Of a stretch of DNA of 64,000 nucleotides, positions 43,646 through 54,406 are shown one piece after another. The notes under the pieces were generated by a model that saw only the letters and a program-made list of their open reading frames with translations, searched no databases and had not been told where the DNA came from. Each line of letters opens with the position of its first letter. The stretch's first letter is position 1. The position numbers and the translations under genes were made by a program. The DNA comes from Planctomycetota bacterium (GTDB lineage: Bacteria; Planctomycetota; Planctomycetia; Gemmatales; Gemmataceae): NCBI GenBank assembly GCA_016873225.1, contig VGXS01000004.1, positions 62,001 to 126,000 on the forward strand. The letters run 5' to 3'.

Positions 43646-45295
43646 TCAAGTCACATTGAGCCTGGGCTTCGTGTCCTTGTCGGGAACCTCGGGAGCGTCG
43701 CCCTTGAACCAGTTCTCATTGAACTCGATTCTCTGACGGCTTTTCATGCTGAGGTTCGCGGTGAGGGCGATGATGGCATCGGCCATCGCGACTTCGCCGT
43801 GGCACCGGGGCAGCCTCTGCTTGAATCGGCCCGCCGGGTCCTTCTCGTAACCGAGCTTGGAGTCCCATTCGCGGATGCAATACGCGAAGTCCTCCATTTC
43901 CTCCTTGTAACCCCTGCTGACCGCGGCACCAGGGCCGCCCGCCGCGGGGGCGCCGCCGCCCGCCGCGGGTGGTCCTGCTCCCGGGCCCCAGGTGGATGAG
44001 GCTTCCATGGCGGGCTTGCCGCCCGGACCGGTTGTCACGGAAACTTCCGTCGACCTCGCATCCGTCGCCTTCTTGTTCGGATCGCGCTCGGTGTAGAGGT
44101 AAATCGACTGTTCCTGCTCGACAACCATGCTGCCCCGGCTTCCCATCACGCACTCGCCATAAGACTCGAACGAGTTGGTGTTGAGCGATGAGTAAGTCAC
44201 GACCACGATGTCGTCGCTATCCTTGCCCTTGTTCTTGCCTAAAGGATGGTTGGGCCCCGGGAATTCGTAGGTGATGAAGATCGAGTCGTCGGACTCCCGG
44301 TCATTCCGGCCCGGGCCATAGAAGAACTTGCCTCCAACCCCGGTCACGGCCAGGGGATGGACCTTGCCGAGGAAAATGCTGCAGGCGTCCATCTGGTGGC
44401 TGCCGAGTTCGGCCATCAATCCGCCGCCCGTTTCGTTGTAAAGCCTCCAGCGGACAAGTTCCTCCACGCTCTTGAAGCCATGCTCTTCGGTTTTCCCTTT
44501 CAGTTCCTTCTCGTCGATGTCGTAAATGGGCGGATACCAACCATCACGGAAATGGGGTTGGGCGTAACCCTCGGCCAGCTTGTATCCTGCCGCCGATTCG
44601 TCACGGAAAGGCCAGGAATTGTTGCGGTGCCATAGTGCCCGGATATGCCTGACTTCGCCAAGGATTCCAGCCTCAAGGATTTCATGGGCGTGGGCGTACA
44701 GCATGCTGTAGTGCCGCTGGTGCCCGATGGAGAGAATGCGTCCGGTTTCCTTGGCCACTTGGATCATTTTCTTGCACTGGGAAATGTTCCAGGCCATGAG
44801 CTTTTCACAAAGCACATGCTTGCCCGCCCGCATGCAATCAATGGCGATCTTCGCGTGAGTCGATAACGGCGTGGCGATCACCACAGCCTCGATGTCCTTG
44901 TTGTCAAGGATTTTCCGGTAATCGTCGTAAATCGCGATATCCTTGGATTCCGGTCCATAAAGTTTGTTGAAGCCGGGACGAAGGGGAACCTTCGGATCAC
45001 CCTTCATGATCCGCTCGCGGTTGTATGGCCGTATGTCGGCCACTGCGACAAACTTGAGGAAGTCGGGATTGTGGGCCCCAACGAGAATGCCTCCCTCATC
45101 ACCTCCACCGATCAACGCCGCCTTGACCGGTTTGCCGATCGACTTGTAACCGAAATAAACAAGTGGAGAGGCGGCGGCGACCGACGCGCCCACACCCATG
45201 CTTTTCATGAAACCGCGGCGAGTCAGGTCGCCCGCGACCTGCTGGAAGTTGGCCTTTCCCGTCTCCCGCTGCTTGGGGTTCAAATCAATCGCCAT
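43646..45295 (-). CDS. Tat-exported Gfo/Idh/MocA oxidoreductase
   Basis: 549 aa. A twin-arginine signal DLTRRGFMKSMGVGASVAAASPLV lies at 23-46. The Rossmann domain begins VKAALIGGGDEGGILVGAH, and the family catalytic lysine is in CEKLMAWN. GGGLMAELGSHQMDACSIFLG is the substrate-side motif. A Gly/Ala/Pro-rich loop (about 455-485) is an odd insertion. Related enzymes oxidise sugar hydroxyls, including C3 of glycosides, with a tightly held NAD(P). Location outside the cytoplasm is inferred from the signal. Faces the DUF1080/DUF4432 genes across the hairpin; DoxX-like and ApbE genes lie upstream. Confidence 0.92.
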   Translation of the reverse strand: MAIDLNPKQRETGKANFQQVAGDLTRRGFMKSMGVGASVAAASPLVYFGYKSIGKPVKAALIGGGDEGGILVGAHNPDFLKFVAVADIRPYNRERIMKGDPKVPLRPGFNKLYGPESKDIAIYDDYRKILDNKDIEAVVIATPLSTHAKIAIDCMRAGKHVLCEKLMAWNISQCKKMIQVAKETGRILSIGHQRHYSMLYAHAHEILEAGILGEVRHIRALWHRNNSWPFRDESAAGYKLAEGYAQPHFRDGWYPPIYDIDEKELKGKTEEHGFKSVEELVRWRLYNETGGGLMAELGSHQMDACSIFLGKVHPLAVTGVGGKFFYGPGRNDRESDDSIFITYEFPGPNHPLGKNKGKDSDDIVVVTYSSLNTNSFESYGECVMGSRGSMVVEQEQSIYLYTERDPNKKATDARSTEVSVTTGPGGKPAMEASSTWGPGAGPPAAGGGAPAAGGPGAAVSRGYKEEMEDFAYCIREWDSKLGYEKDPAGRFKQRLPRCHGEVAMADAIIALTANLSMKSRQRIEFNENWFKGDAPEVPDKDTKPRLNVT

Positions 45296-45346
45296 GATCC
45301 CGGCCTCCTCTATGTCTTGTCCATCGATTCGATCACGAATTGGCTG

Positions 45347-46804
45347 TCAGTCCGCGCGTTCTTTTCCCGAATCCTCGTACCCGAAAAGGGTCGGCATGAA
45401 AACCGCATCAAACCCGAACCACCGCCCGCTAGGCGTCGCGGCGATCACCAGCAAGGCCATCATCTCCACGAAGTTCTTGTTGATGAAAACATAATTGCCT
45501 TCATTCAGTGGCGGATTCGGCAACCAGGGGAATGGCGGCACGGCAAGGTAGGTCAAAAGCAGGAAAGCCGCGCCACCAAGCGCCGCGAAACGGGTCAAGG
45601 TGCCCGTGAAAAGTCCGGCACCGATGGCCGTGATCGCCGCGATGGTCACCAGATCCATGATGTCGAGAAGTTTCATCTTGGCGGGAACGGCTTGAGCCGT
45701 GGCGCCCATGGATTGCAACTTCTTGACCAGGTCCGATTCCATCTTGTCGATATCCTCGGACAACTCGGCCCTCGACTTGGATTGCGCGGCCTTGGCGGAT
45801 GCGAGCGAGGCCTTGTCGACATCCTTCAGGAAATCCCAACTCCGGCGCGAACGCACTTGCTCGTCAAGGGCTTCCGTCAGCTTTTTGTGTCTCGCGATTC
45901 GTTCCGGAGTGGTGAGAACCTGCTTGAGGGCTCCTGTTTCTTTTCCATCGGGGGATGGTGTTTCCACCGACCTTTCCCCGAATCCGAGCCAAGCTTGCGT
46001 CTTGTCCGCCCAGTCGTCAGCAAGCCTCACGGCCTTGTCCATCCTGGACCATGTGCCTTCCTTTGCCGTGGCCTCTCCAGATTGGGAGGTAAGGTGGGTT
46101 CGAACGGAGTCCAAGGCTGATGATCGTATCGAACCTACGGTTGATGAATCCGTGAGGAAAAGGGGCAAGGCATCGGTTCCGGTTTCAGGTGAAACCTTGG
46201 GCAGCTTAAGCACATCCGCCGGCTTCATTCCGGCAAGGGCTCCCAATTCCGTGGCAAGGGCCTCCTGCTTTTTGCGGTAGGCGATTGACAGCTCAACACA
46301 TTCCTTCCGAGCCTTGTTGGCAGCTTCGAGGTCTGAAGAATTACCTGAGGATTCCCATCGAGCCAAGGCTTTCTGATAGGTTTTCCTGGCGACTGCGTTG
46401 CCTCCCGCAAGCCACTTGATGGCTTCGGACTGGGATGTGTCCCGGGCCGATTCTGCCTTGGCCCGAGCTTCACCGGACAGTTCCTCGATGTACGGGGCGG
46501 AGATATCCCTCCACCTCGCTTGGATTCCCTCCGGAGAGAGTTTCGCAGCCAATTCCTTCTCGGGGTCGGGAAGCAGCGGCTTCAATGATGACGAAAGCGG
46601 CCCCGCCGACTCCCTGAAATAAACAGCCGCCGAAAATGGCTTGGGGGTGAACAGCGAATAGACCTTCTGCAACCCTTCAAAAAGGAAGTGCCACCCGATC
46701 GAAAGTCGCAGCAACACCAGCAAGACCATGAGCAATCCAAGGCCTTGCCATGGGCGGGATAACCGTGTTGCCGGGGTGCCTGATTCGGTCAATCCTGAAG
46801 GCAT
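45347..46804 (-). CDS. DoxX-like membrane protein with long helical insertion
   Basis: 485 aa, far longer than the 130-180 of simple DoxX proteins. Helix 1 (LLMVLLVLLRLSIGWHFLFEGLQKVYSL) matches the DoxX start. A polar, strongly helical stretch of about 320 residues follows, rich in Lys, Glu, Ala and Ser. Then come three further helices (LDIMDLVTIAAITAIGAGLFTG, AALGGAAFLLLTYLAV, NKNFVEMMALLVIAATPSG), the DoxX end. Similar split DoxX proteins occur in planctomycetes; the insert probably lies outside the cytoplasm. Function is unknown. The gene follows apbE by 22 bases and precedes the Gfo/Idh/MocA gene by 51. Confidence 0.75.
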   Translation of the reverse strand: MPSGLTESGTPATRLSRPWQGLGLLMVLLVLLRLSIGWHFLFEGLQKVYSLFTPKPFSAAVYFRESAGPLSSSLKPLLPDPEKELAAKLSPEGIQARWRDISAPYIEELSGEARAKAESARDTSQSEAIKWLAGGNAVARKTYQKALARWESSGNSSDLEAANKARKECVELSIAYRKKQEALATELGALAGMKPADVLKLPKVSPETGTDALPLFLTDSSTVGSIRSSALDSVRTHLTSQSGEATAKEGTWSRMDKAVRLADDWADKTQAWLGFGERSVETPSPDGKETGALKQVLTTPERIARHKKLTEALDEQVRSRRSWDFLKDVDKASLASAKAAQSKSRAELSEDIDKMESDLVKKLQSMGATAQAVPAKMKLLDIMDLVTIAAITAIGAGLFTGTLTRFAALGGAAFLLLTYLAVPPFPWLPNPPLNEGNYVFINKNFVEMMALLVIAATPSGRWFGFDAVFMPTLFGYEDSGKERAD

Positions 46805-46826
46805 GGGAGAGATCCTTGAGGTTCAA

Positions 46827-47834
46827 TCAGGAGCAGCATACATGAAACCGGTGGGAATGTTGACCAATCACGCTGATTTTGCCGCTCTCCTCCATGAAGA
46901 GCGCCGATATTTCCGGCCATTGGCCCAGTATTTCTGCCGACTCTTCAACTCCAAGCACAAAAAATGCCGTTGAAAGGGCGTCGGCCATCCCGGCATCAGG
47001 CGCCAACACGGTGACAGTTGCGAGCCCCTCAGCCGGCCAGCCTGTTCGCGGGTCAAGAACATGGGGCAGTCGGCGACCTTCGTGAAGCAAGTGGCGAAAT
47101 GAACCGGCGGAAGTTCCAATGCTGGCATCCTTGACCACCACTTCCGCGATCACCTTTCCTTCAACCCAGGGATGCCGAACGGCAACTCGCCATCCCTCGA
47201 CCTCTCCCGGGCAAGGTCCCCAGGCCCGCGCGCTGCTTCCACCACATTGAATCATTCCGGCGGGGATTCCCCCTTCCGTTGAAAGGACCGCCGCCATTTC
47301 ATCCACCGTGAAGCCCTTTCCAACGCATCCAAGATTCAATTCGACGCCCGGGGACTTCCAAGTGAACATCTTGGATTCCGCAAGATATTCCAGCTTATCC
47401 ATGCCGTTGACTTCGACTTGGCTCGCCAGCGCGGAGGCCTCGGGGATTCCCGCCGGGCCGCGGAAAAAACCCCAAGACTTGATCATTCTTCCGCATGCGA
47501 TGTCGAAGGCCCCCCGGGTCTGGGCATGCCAGGCAACACAGCGTTCAAGCAGGCTGGCCAACATAGGCGACACTCGCGTCGCTTGGCCTTTGGCCAAACG
47601 GTTGAGCGATGAAACCTCGCTGTCCTCGAGGTAAACCGTCAACCGAGCTTCAATCTGATGCAGGAGTTCAAACGCCGAGTCGATCAGGTCCAACTGTCCT
47701 GCTCCGGCAGCGGGAACAACGATTTCCCAGGCTGTCGCCATTGCTGTTTGGCGGTAGCGGAAAAGGGAGATGGGCGGCTGTTGGGCTGGGATCGGGAGAG
47801 GTCGCGGGACAAGCAGGTCGCGACGGGAAAGCAT
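46827..47834 (-). CDS. apbE: ApbE-type FAD:protein FMN transferase
   Basis: 335 aa. ApbE motifs are in order: MATAWEIVVP near 32, the serine-rich EVSSLNRLA, CGRMIKSWGF, GVELNLGCVGKGFTVDEMA, GSFRHLLHEGRRLPHVLDPRTGWPA with the metal/flavin-binding segment, and ADALSTAFFVLG. Known ApbE attaches FMN to Thr/Ser in extracytoplasmic proteins. Here the N-terminus (MLSRRDLLVPRPLPIPAQQ) has twin arginines but no hydrophobic stretch, so export is unclear. I see no obvious flavinylation motif in the neighbours. It is followed by the DoxX-like gene 22 bases on. Confidence 0.9.
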   Translation of the reverse strand: MLSRRDLLVPRPLPIPAQQPPISLFRYRQTAMATAWEIVVPAAGAGQLDLIDSAFELLHQIEARLTVYLEDSEVSSLNRLAKGQATRVSPMLASLLERCVAWHAQTRGAFDIACGRMIKSWGFFRGPAGIPEASALASQVEVNGMDKLEYLAESKMFTWKSPGVELNLGCVGKGFTVDEMAAVLSTEGGIPAGMIQCGGSSARAWGPCPGEVEGWRVAVRHPWVEGKVIAEVVVKDASIGTSAGSFRHLLHEGRRLPHVLDPRTGWPAEGLATVTVLAPDAGMADALSTAFFVLGVEESAEILGQWPEISALFMEESGKISVIGQHSHRFHVCCS

Positions 47835-47873
47835 GGGAAACCTTCAGTGGCCCTAGAAGCGAGGTTAGCGCAA

Positions 47874-49067
47874 CTATTCCTCGTCCTCATGGACAACGGG
47901 TTCCATCTGCTTGGTGTTGCGCTCCACCGCGAGGACGATGGTTCGCTCTTCCATTCCGGTGGCGGAAAACGCCAGGGCCGGAAGAATGTGCCGGCCATCG
48001 GCGAGCCGGAACCTGAGGCTGAAGCTGCCATCCGGCCTCAGCGTGACCGGCTCACCTTGGAAGGTGACGCGGGCGTTGGGTTCCGTGGAGCCGTAAACAA
48101 CCAGGTCGGCATCGATGTTGAAGAAAAACTGCCGTCCTTTCCCCAAGTGCCCGAATCCGCCCGATCCAAGGCTCGTCAGGGTAGGCGAACCGGGAACGCG
48201 CCCCATCCGTTCCTCGAAGAATTGACGAACTTCCGCGCTGTTGCCATGCCCGTTCAGTCCCGTTGAGAGGGCAAAAAGCTTGTCGGCGGATTTGGCATCC
48301 TGCTCCGTCCAGTTTTGGGAAGGGGCGCTTCCAAGTTCGGCCCGCGGCGTGGCGACGGCGTTGGAGCGGGCCATCGAGTAAAAACGCCCCCCCTGCGTCT
48401 TGAAGCCGATTTCCACTTGGTAGTTCGAGCCGGAATTAGGCACATCGATATACCAATTATGCGATTCTTCCGGCAGGAATATGTCCTTGATGATGGATTC
48501 GGCGCTGGATGTACCTTCCAATCCACCGACCCCCACAAGCCTAAGCGCGCGACGGGCCGTGGCCCAATCGACTCCAAGGGCCGCTTCAGCCTGCCTGCTT
48601 GTCTGTGCCGAGATTTCCCAGTAACAGTGGAGCCAATACGGATCCCTGACCAGAAGAACAAGCCTGTCGCGTCCATAGGAGCGCGGCAGGTCGGCGGGGG
48701 CCTTGGCCGATGAATGCCTGGGTTGAAAAATCGGAGAAGACATGATGCCGCCATTAAGACGGTTGCCCTCAGCCGTCGTGTCGCGTGCCGCCTGCCTTTG
48801 CAAGGGCGCCTTGGCTGCACGGCCCGATTTTTTGGATGAAACGCTTGCAGATGCGGGTTTGGCAGGTGATGATTTTACCGGATCCTTCGGAGCGGGTTTG
48901 CTTGCCTTTGTCTTGGAGGAAGATGCCGTTGGCTTTGCAGGTGCCTGGGAAGTAAGCTGCGAAATTAATTGTTCGCGGGTCATTCGGATGGCACCGGCAA
49001 TCTTGCGACGACGCGCCATATCGACGAGGGATTCCTTGTTGCGGCTACGCAGATCCTTACGAGTCAT
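47874..49067 (-). CDS. DUF4912 protein with N-terminal Rho-N/SAP-like helix pair
   Basis: 397 aa. The start MTRKDLRSRNKESLVDMARRRKIAGAIRMTREQLI looks like a Rho N-terminal or SAP-like helix-extended-helix that can bind nucleic acid. A Lys/Ala/Ser/Pro-rich linker spans about 45-100. DUF4912 follows: DRLVLLVRDPYWLHCYWEIS near 132, then ALRLVGV, NWYIDVP and YQVEIGF. The C-terminal part has a beta domain with VVYGSTEPNARVTFQGEPVTLRPDGSFSLRFRL. Function is unknown to me. It stands first in the minus-strand direction toward apbE (39 bases) and is divergent from the ATP synthase operon. Confidence 0.8.
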   Translation of the reverse strand: MTRKDLRSRNKESLVDMARRRKIAGAIRMTREQLISQLTSQAPAKPTASSSKTKASKPAPKDPVKSSPAKPASASVSSKKSGRAAKAPLQRQAARDTTAEGNRLNGGIMSSPIFQPRHSSAKAPADLPRSYGRDRLVLLVRDPYWLHCYWEISAQTSRQAEAALGVDWATARRALRLVGVGGLEGTSSAESIIKDIFLPEESHNWYIDVPNSGSNYQVEIGFKTQGGRFYSMARSNAVATPRAELGSAPSQNWTEQDAKSADKLFALSTGLNGHGNSAEVRQFFEERMGRVPGSPTLTSLGSGGFGHLGKGRQFFFNIDADLVVYGSTEPNARVTFQGEPVTLRPDGSFSLRFRLADGRHILPALAFSATGMEERTIVLAVERNTKQMEPVVHEDEE

Positions 49068-49323
49068 GCGGCGGGCTCCCGCTTGATTGATTAGCGGCGT
49101 GGTAAGTCGTTGTCCCGAACCAATAGTCTGGGTCGCTAGGTTAAAGTGACCTCAAATTGGCAAGAGTTTTTCTTCTCCCTCCGGAACAATCGCATCATAC
49201 AAAATTAACATGACTGACTGTCAACGCTTTCGGCCTGAAAATCGGCATATTTTCCCCGGAATTTTCGTTTTGATCGGTTCAACCCGACAAACTCGCCCGA
49301 AATGGCCCCGGTAGAATCTCATC

Positions 49324-49590
49324 ATGATTTCGTCAAACGGCTCAAAACAAGGCCCTAAAGTCATCAATCCCACGGAAATGGCTGGCTTGGGAATGGAAAT
49401 CGCCGCACCAATCTGCTTGGGCGTATGGATTTCCTCACAATGGTCGTTGGGAATCTGGCCGATTTTGGCCGGCTTGCTGATCGGTTTGGTGGGTGGCACG
49501 GCTCATGTGATTGTTTTCCTCAAAAGGCAACAGGACAGCCTTCGGTCAAGGCCAAGCGGTGTAACCGGAGACAAGCGCTTTGGCCCCTGA
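49324..49590 (+). CDS. atpZ: AtpZ-like small membrane protein
   Basis: 88 aa. Two hydrophobic helices (MEIAAPICLGVWISSQW and GIWPILAGLLIGLVGGTAHVIVF) are joined by a short loop. Position at the head of the ATP synthase operon and the two-helix layout fit AtpZ/AtpQ, which with AtpI is thought to aid assembly or ion supply of F-type ATP synthase. A TAGAAT lies only seven bases before the ATG; if it were a -10 element the mRNA would be almost leaderless. The 3' end overlaps the next gene by 11 bases. Confidence 0.7.
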   Translation: MISSNGSKQGPKVINPTEMAGLGMEIAAPICLGVWISSQWSLGIWPILAGLLIGLVGGTAHVIVFLKRQQDSLRSRPSGVTGDKRFGP

Positions 49591-49951
49591 TGAGAAATGG
49601 CCAGCGAAATCGATGTTGGCCTTGGTCGCGATCGTGGGACTTGGGTTGGTTGGCGCCTCGTTCACTTTGTTGTTTATCCCCGAAAAGTTTTCCGCTGTTT
49701 TGATCGGATGGTTGGTAGCCTCATCGATTTTTGCCGTTCCGATGTTGGCCCGCATGGCCCTTCCGTCACTTGGCCAACCTGTTTCGATTCTTGCCGTTTC
49801 CGGCTTCAGGCTTGTTTCACTTCCGATGATTTTGCTCTGCCTGAAAAGGCCGGATGAAAACCTAGAACCTTTCTTGTTGGGTTGGACACTGTCCGTTTAT
49901 GTCCTTAACTTATTTGTCGTGACGATGATCGAATCGAAGGCGCCAGCTTGA
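49580..49951 (+). CDS. AtpI-like membrane protein
   Basis: 123 aa from the TTG at 49580, nine bases after GGAG (49567-49570); the only early ATG (49613) would cut into the first helix. Four hydrophobic helices fill the chain: LALVAIVGLGLVGASFTLLFI, AVLIGWLVASSIFAVPML, VSGFRLVSLPMILLCL and PFLLGWTLSVYVLNLFVVTMI. Helix number, size and place between atpZ and atpB are those of the ATP synthase protein I family, but sequence identity is not obvious by eye. The gene precedes atpB by 36 bases. Confidence 0.6.
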   Translation: MAPDEKWPAKSMLALVAIVGLGLVGASFTLLFIPEKFSAVLIGWLVASSIFAVPMLARMALPSLGQPVSILAVSGFRLVSLPMILLCLKRPDENLEPFLLGWTLSVYVLNLFVVTMIESKAPA

Positions 49952-49987
49952 TGGGCGTGCTTCTTACCGAGTGCGGAGCGCTGCACC

Positions 49988-50926
49988 ATGCTGTCCAGTC
50001 TCTTGGCTAGCGGTGACAACCTTATTCAGCATGCTTTGGAGGAACCCAAGGACGGCAAAGGTGGCAAATGGGTTTTGTTCGAGCATGGCGGAATTTTTCA
50101 TGACGGCCTTGAGATCGACCTTCCCGGTATTCCCGGCTTTCAACTCACCAAGTTCAAAATCCTGATCTTGGTTGCCGCAATTCTCGTCTGGTGGTTATTC
50201 ACTCGATTGGCCAATCGAATTTCATCGAATGAACGCCCCCAGGGCCGGCTTGACAATGCCCTTGAAGCCATGCTTCTCATGATCAGGGACCAGATTGCCC
50301 GCCCAAACCTTGGCGACAAGACGGAAAAATTCCTTCCCTTTCTTTGGACCGTGTTTCCCTTCTTGTTGGTGATCAACCTGATTGGAATGCTGCCCGCCCC
50401 CGTATTCGGATGTGCCAACGCCAGCATCGCCGTCACGACGGCATGGGCGATCTACACCTTCATTTTCATCCTGATCAACGGAATTGGCACAAGCGGCGTC
50501 GTGGGCTACATGAAGGGATTCTGGATCCCTATCGATGTCCCGGTCCTCGGGCCCATCATCAGTTCACTTCTTTATGTCATTGAGTTTTTTGGAGTTTTCC
50601 TCAGAATCGGCGTTTTGACCTTGCGTCTTTTCGCCAACATGCTGGGAGGTCACATCACCCTCAGCATTCTCCTCACCTTCATTCTGATGGCATCGAAAAT
50701 TTCACTCATTCACCATGTGGGCATTGGTTTCGCGTCAATTTTTGGAGCTTACCTGCTCAGTTTCCTCGAACTTTTCGTGGCTTTCCTGCAGGCCTTTGTT
50801 TTCACGACTCTCTCGGCCGTGTTCATTGGCACCGCGGTTCATTCCCACGATCATGCTCATGATGATGAACATGGGCACGACAGTCATCATGATGCCAAAA
50901 CAGGCCATCATCCGGTCGGCGCCTGA
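49988..50926 (+). CDS. atpB: ATP synthase F0 subunit a
   Basis: 312 aa with GGAG nine bases before the ATG. Five to six membrane helices. The essential arginine is R213 in GVLTLRLFANMLGGH, and ISSLLYVIEFFGVFLRIG and LELFVAFLQAFVFTTLSAVFIG match the family. The subunit forms the proton half-channels facing the c-ring. The C-terminus after residue 284 is an extra His/Asp-rich tail with ten histidines in 24 residues, absent from E. coli subunit a. The loop before helix 1 is also longer than usual. The 115 bases after the stop lead to atpE. Confidence 0.95.
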   Translation: MLSSLLASGDNLIQHALEEPKDGKGGKWVLFEHGGIFHDGLEIDLPGIPGFQLTKFKILILVAAILVWWLFTRLANRISSNERPQGRLDNALEAMLLMIRDQIARPNLGDKTEKFLPFLWTVFPFLLVINLIGMLPAPVFGCANASIAVTTAWAIYTFIFILINGIGTSGVVGYMKGFWIPIDVPVLGPIISSLLYVIEFFGVFLRIGVLTLRLFANMLGGHITLSILLTFILMASKISLIHHVGIGFASIFGAYLLSFLELFVAFLQAFVFTTLSAVFIGTAVHSHDHAHDDEHGHDSHHDAKTGHHPVGA

Positions 50927-50990
50927 TTGATGAAATGAAACTTGTTGGCTTGAGTTGCCGATCCAAAGCCAATTCGTAATCAATTATTGA

Positions 50991-51335
<345 letters not shown>

Positions 51336-51376
51336 GCTGTTTCGGGGATCCGCTACCGCCGGGCTGGAATGACACC

Positions 51377-52036
51377 ATGATCCGTTTAATGTGCCTGATG
51401 CTGATAGCTGCCCTGTGCATGGGCTCCCGAGCCGAGGAAGTGGTCGCCAATGCGGCCAACAAGGCTCCCGAAGGCCACGCGCATTCAGCACATGAAGGCC
51501 CGGCCCCGGCCCATGAAGGCGGATATGACCCGTTTGGCTGGTCGACCGACACTTTTGTCTGGTCCTTTGTGGTTTTCGGTCTCCTTGTTGGCACGCTCTG
51601 GTCAACAGCTTGGCCGAAAATCGCCAAGGCCTTGGATGACCGTGAAAACCTCATCCGCGAAGGCGTTGAATCGGCTCACAAGGCCCGAGAGGAGGCTGCC
51701 CGGGCCCAAGCCCAATTCGAGGCGAGGCTCAGGGAGGCTTCCGATCAGGCCCGCCAAATTCTTGATGAGGCCCGCAGGGACGGGCAGGCCCTCCGTGAGC
51801 GAATGGTCTCCGACACCAAGGAGGAGATTGCCGCCGAGCGTGAGCGGATGCAGCGGGAAATGCGCAGCGCCACAGACCAAGCCCTCCAGGAAATCATGCA
51901 CAAGGCCGCGACTTTGGCTGTTGAGGTCGCGCGGAAAGCGCTGCGAGAGCAGCTCACCCCCGATTTGCAGGCTTCAATCCAGAAAAGTGCGGTTGATGAA
52001 TTGAAGTGCCAATCCGGCAGCTTCAGCGCAAACTGA
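51377..52036 (+). CDS. atpF: ATP synthase F0 subunit b
   Basis: 219 aa, longer than E. coli b (156). The N-terminus MIRLMCLMLIAALCMGSRAEE is a signal-like segment, then a His/Pro-rich stretch (GHAHSAHEGPAPAHEGG, about 33-50). The true membrane helix is TFVWSFVVFGLLVGTLWSTAWP near 56-78, followed by the long charged coiled coil (ALDDRENLIREGVESAHKAREEAARAQAQFEARLREA) that forms the peripheral stalk. The double N-terminal feature, seen also in other planctomycete b subunits as I recall, suggests a processed export signal. It lies 41 bases after atpE. Confidence 0.93.
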   Translation: MIRLMCLMLIAALCMGSRAEEVVANAANKAPEGHAHSAHEGPAPAHEGGYDPFGWSTDTFVWSFVVFGLLVGTLWSTAWPKIAKALDDRENLIREGVESAHKAREEAARAQAQFEARLREASDQARQILDEARRDGQALRERMVSDTKEEIAAERERMQREMRSATDQALQEIMHKAATLAVEVARKALREQLTPDLQASIQKSAVDELKCQSGSFSAN

Positions 52037-52678
52037 CCTTGTAACAAGCGAAAACGAGACGAGTGAACGACCCTATGAGCACTGCCGCAGCGAAAGGCCT
52101 GGAAGGCGAGGCGGCTCCGTCCTATGTGGGCGGGGCCGAACAAAGGCTTTCCGGTATTTACGCCCAGGCACTTCTCGATGCCGCCTCCCGCAAGGGCGAC
52201 TTGGATGAAACCCTCGCCGAACTCAACGGTCTTTTGGAACTTGTGCCAGGGTCAGCCAACCCCTTTGGCCCATTCGTGGACAACCCGCTGGCGACGCGGG
52301 ATGTCATCTCGGGAGTCATCGACCGGTCTTTCCAAGGAAAGTCATCCGAATCTGTGATCAATTTCCTCCATGTTCTCAACGACCATGGAAGGCTCTCCCT
52401 CCTGCCGCACATCGTCAAGGCCTTCGAAAGGCTGGTCGACCAAAAGAAGGGCAGGATCGCGGTGCATGTTCGCTCCGCGACCCCGCTCGACCCGGCCGCC
52501 CGTTCGGAACTTGAACAAGTGCTGCGGGGTGCGCTTGGCAAGGAACCCGTGCTTCATGGCTCGGTGGATCCCGAACTTATCGGAGGGCTCGTCGTGCGCG
52601 TGGGCGACCGCGTGTGGGACGGAAGCCTTTCATGGCAGATTCGTCGTCTTCAAGATCAACTGATGGAACGAGGCAACC

Positions 52679-54379
<1,701 letters not shown>

Positions 54380-54406
54380 TCGTCATTACGGGGAAGACTC
54401 CAAGCC

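Noticed and set aside
49312-49323. TAGAAT before atpZ as a firm -10 promoter element
   Set aside because: No matching -35 at 16-18 bases upstream; kept only as a remark in the atpZ entry.
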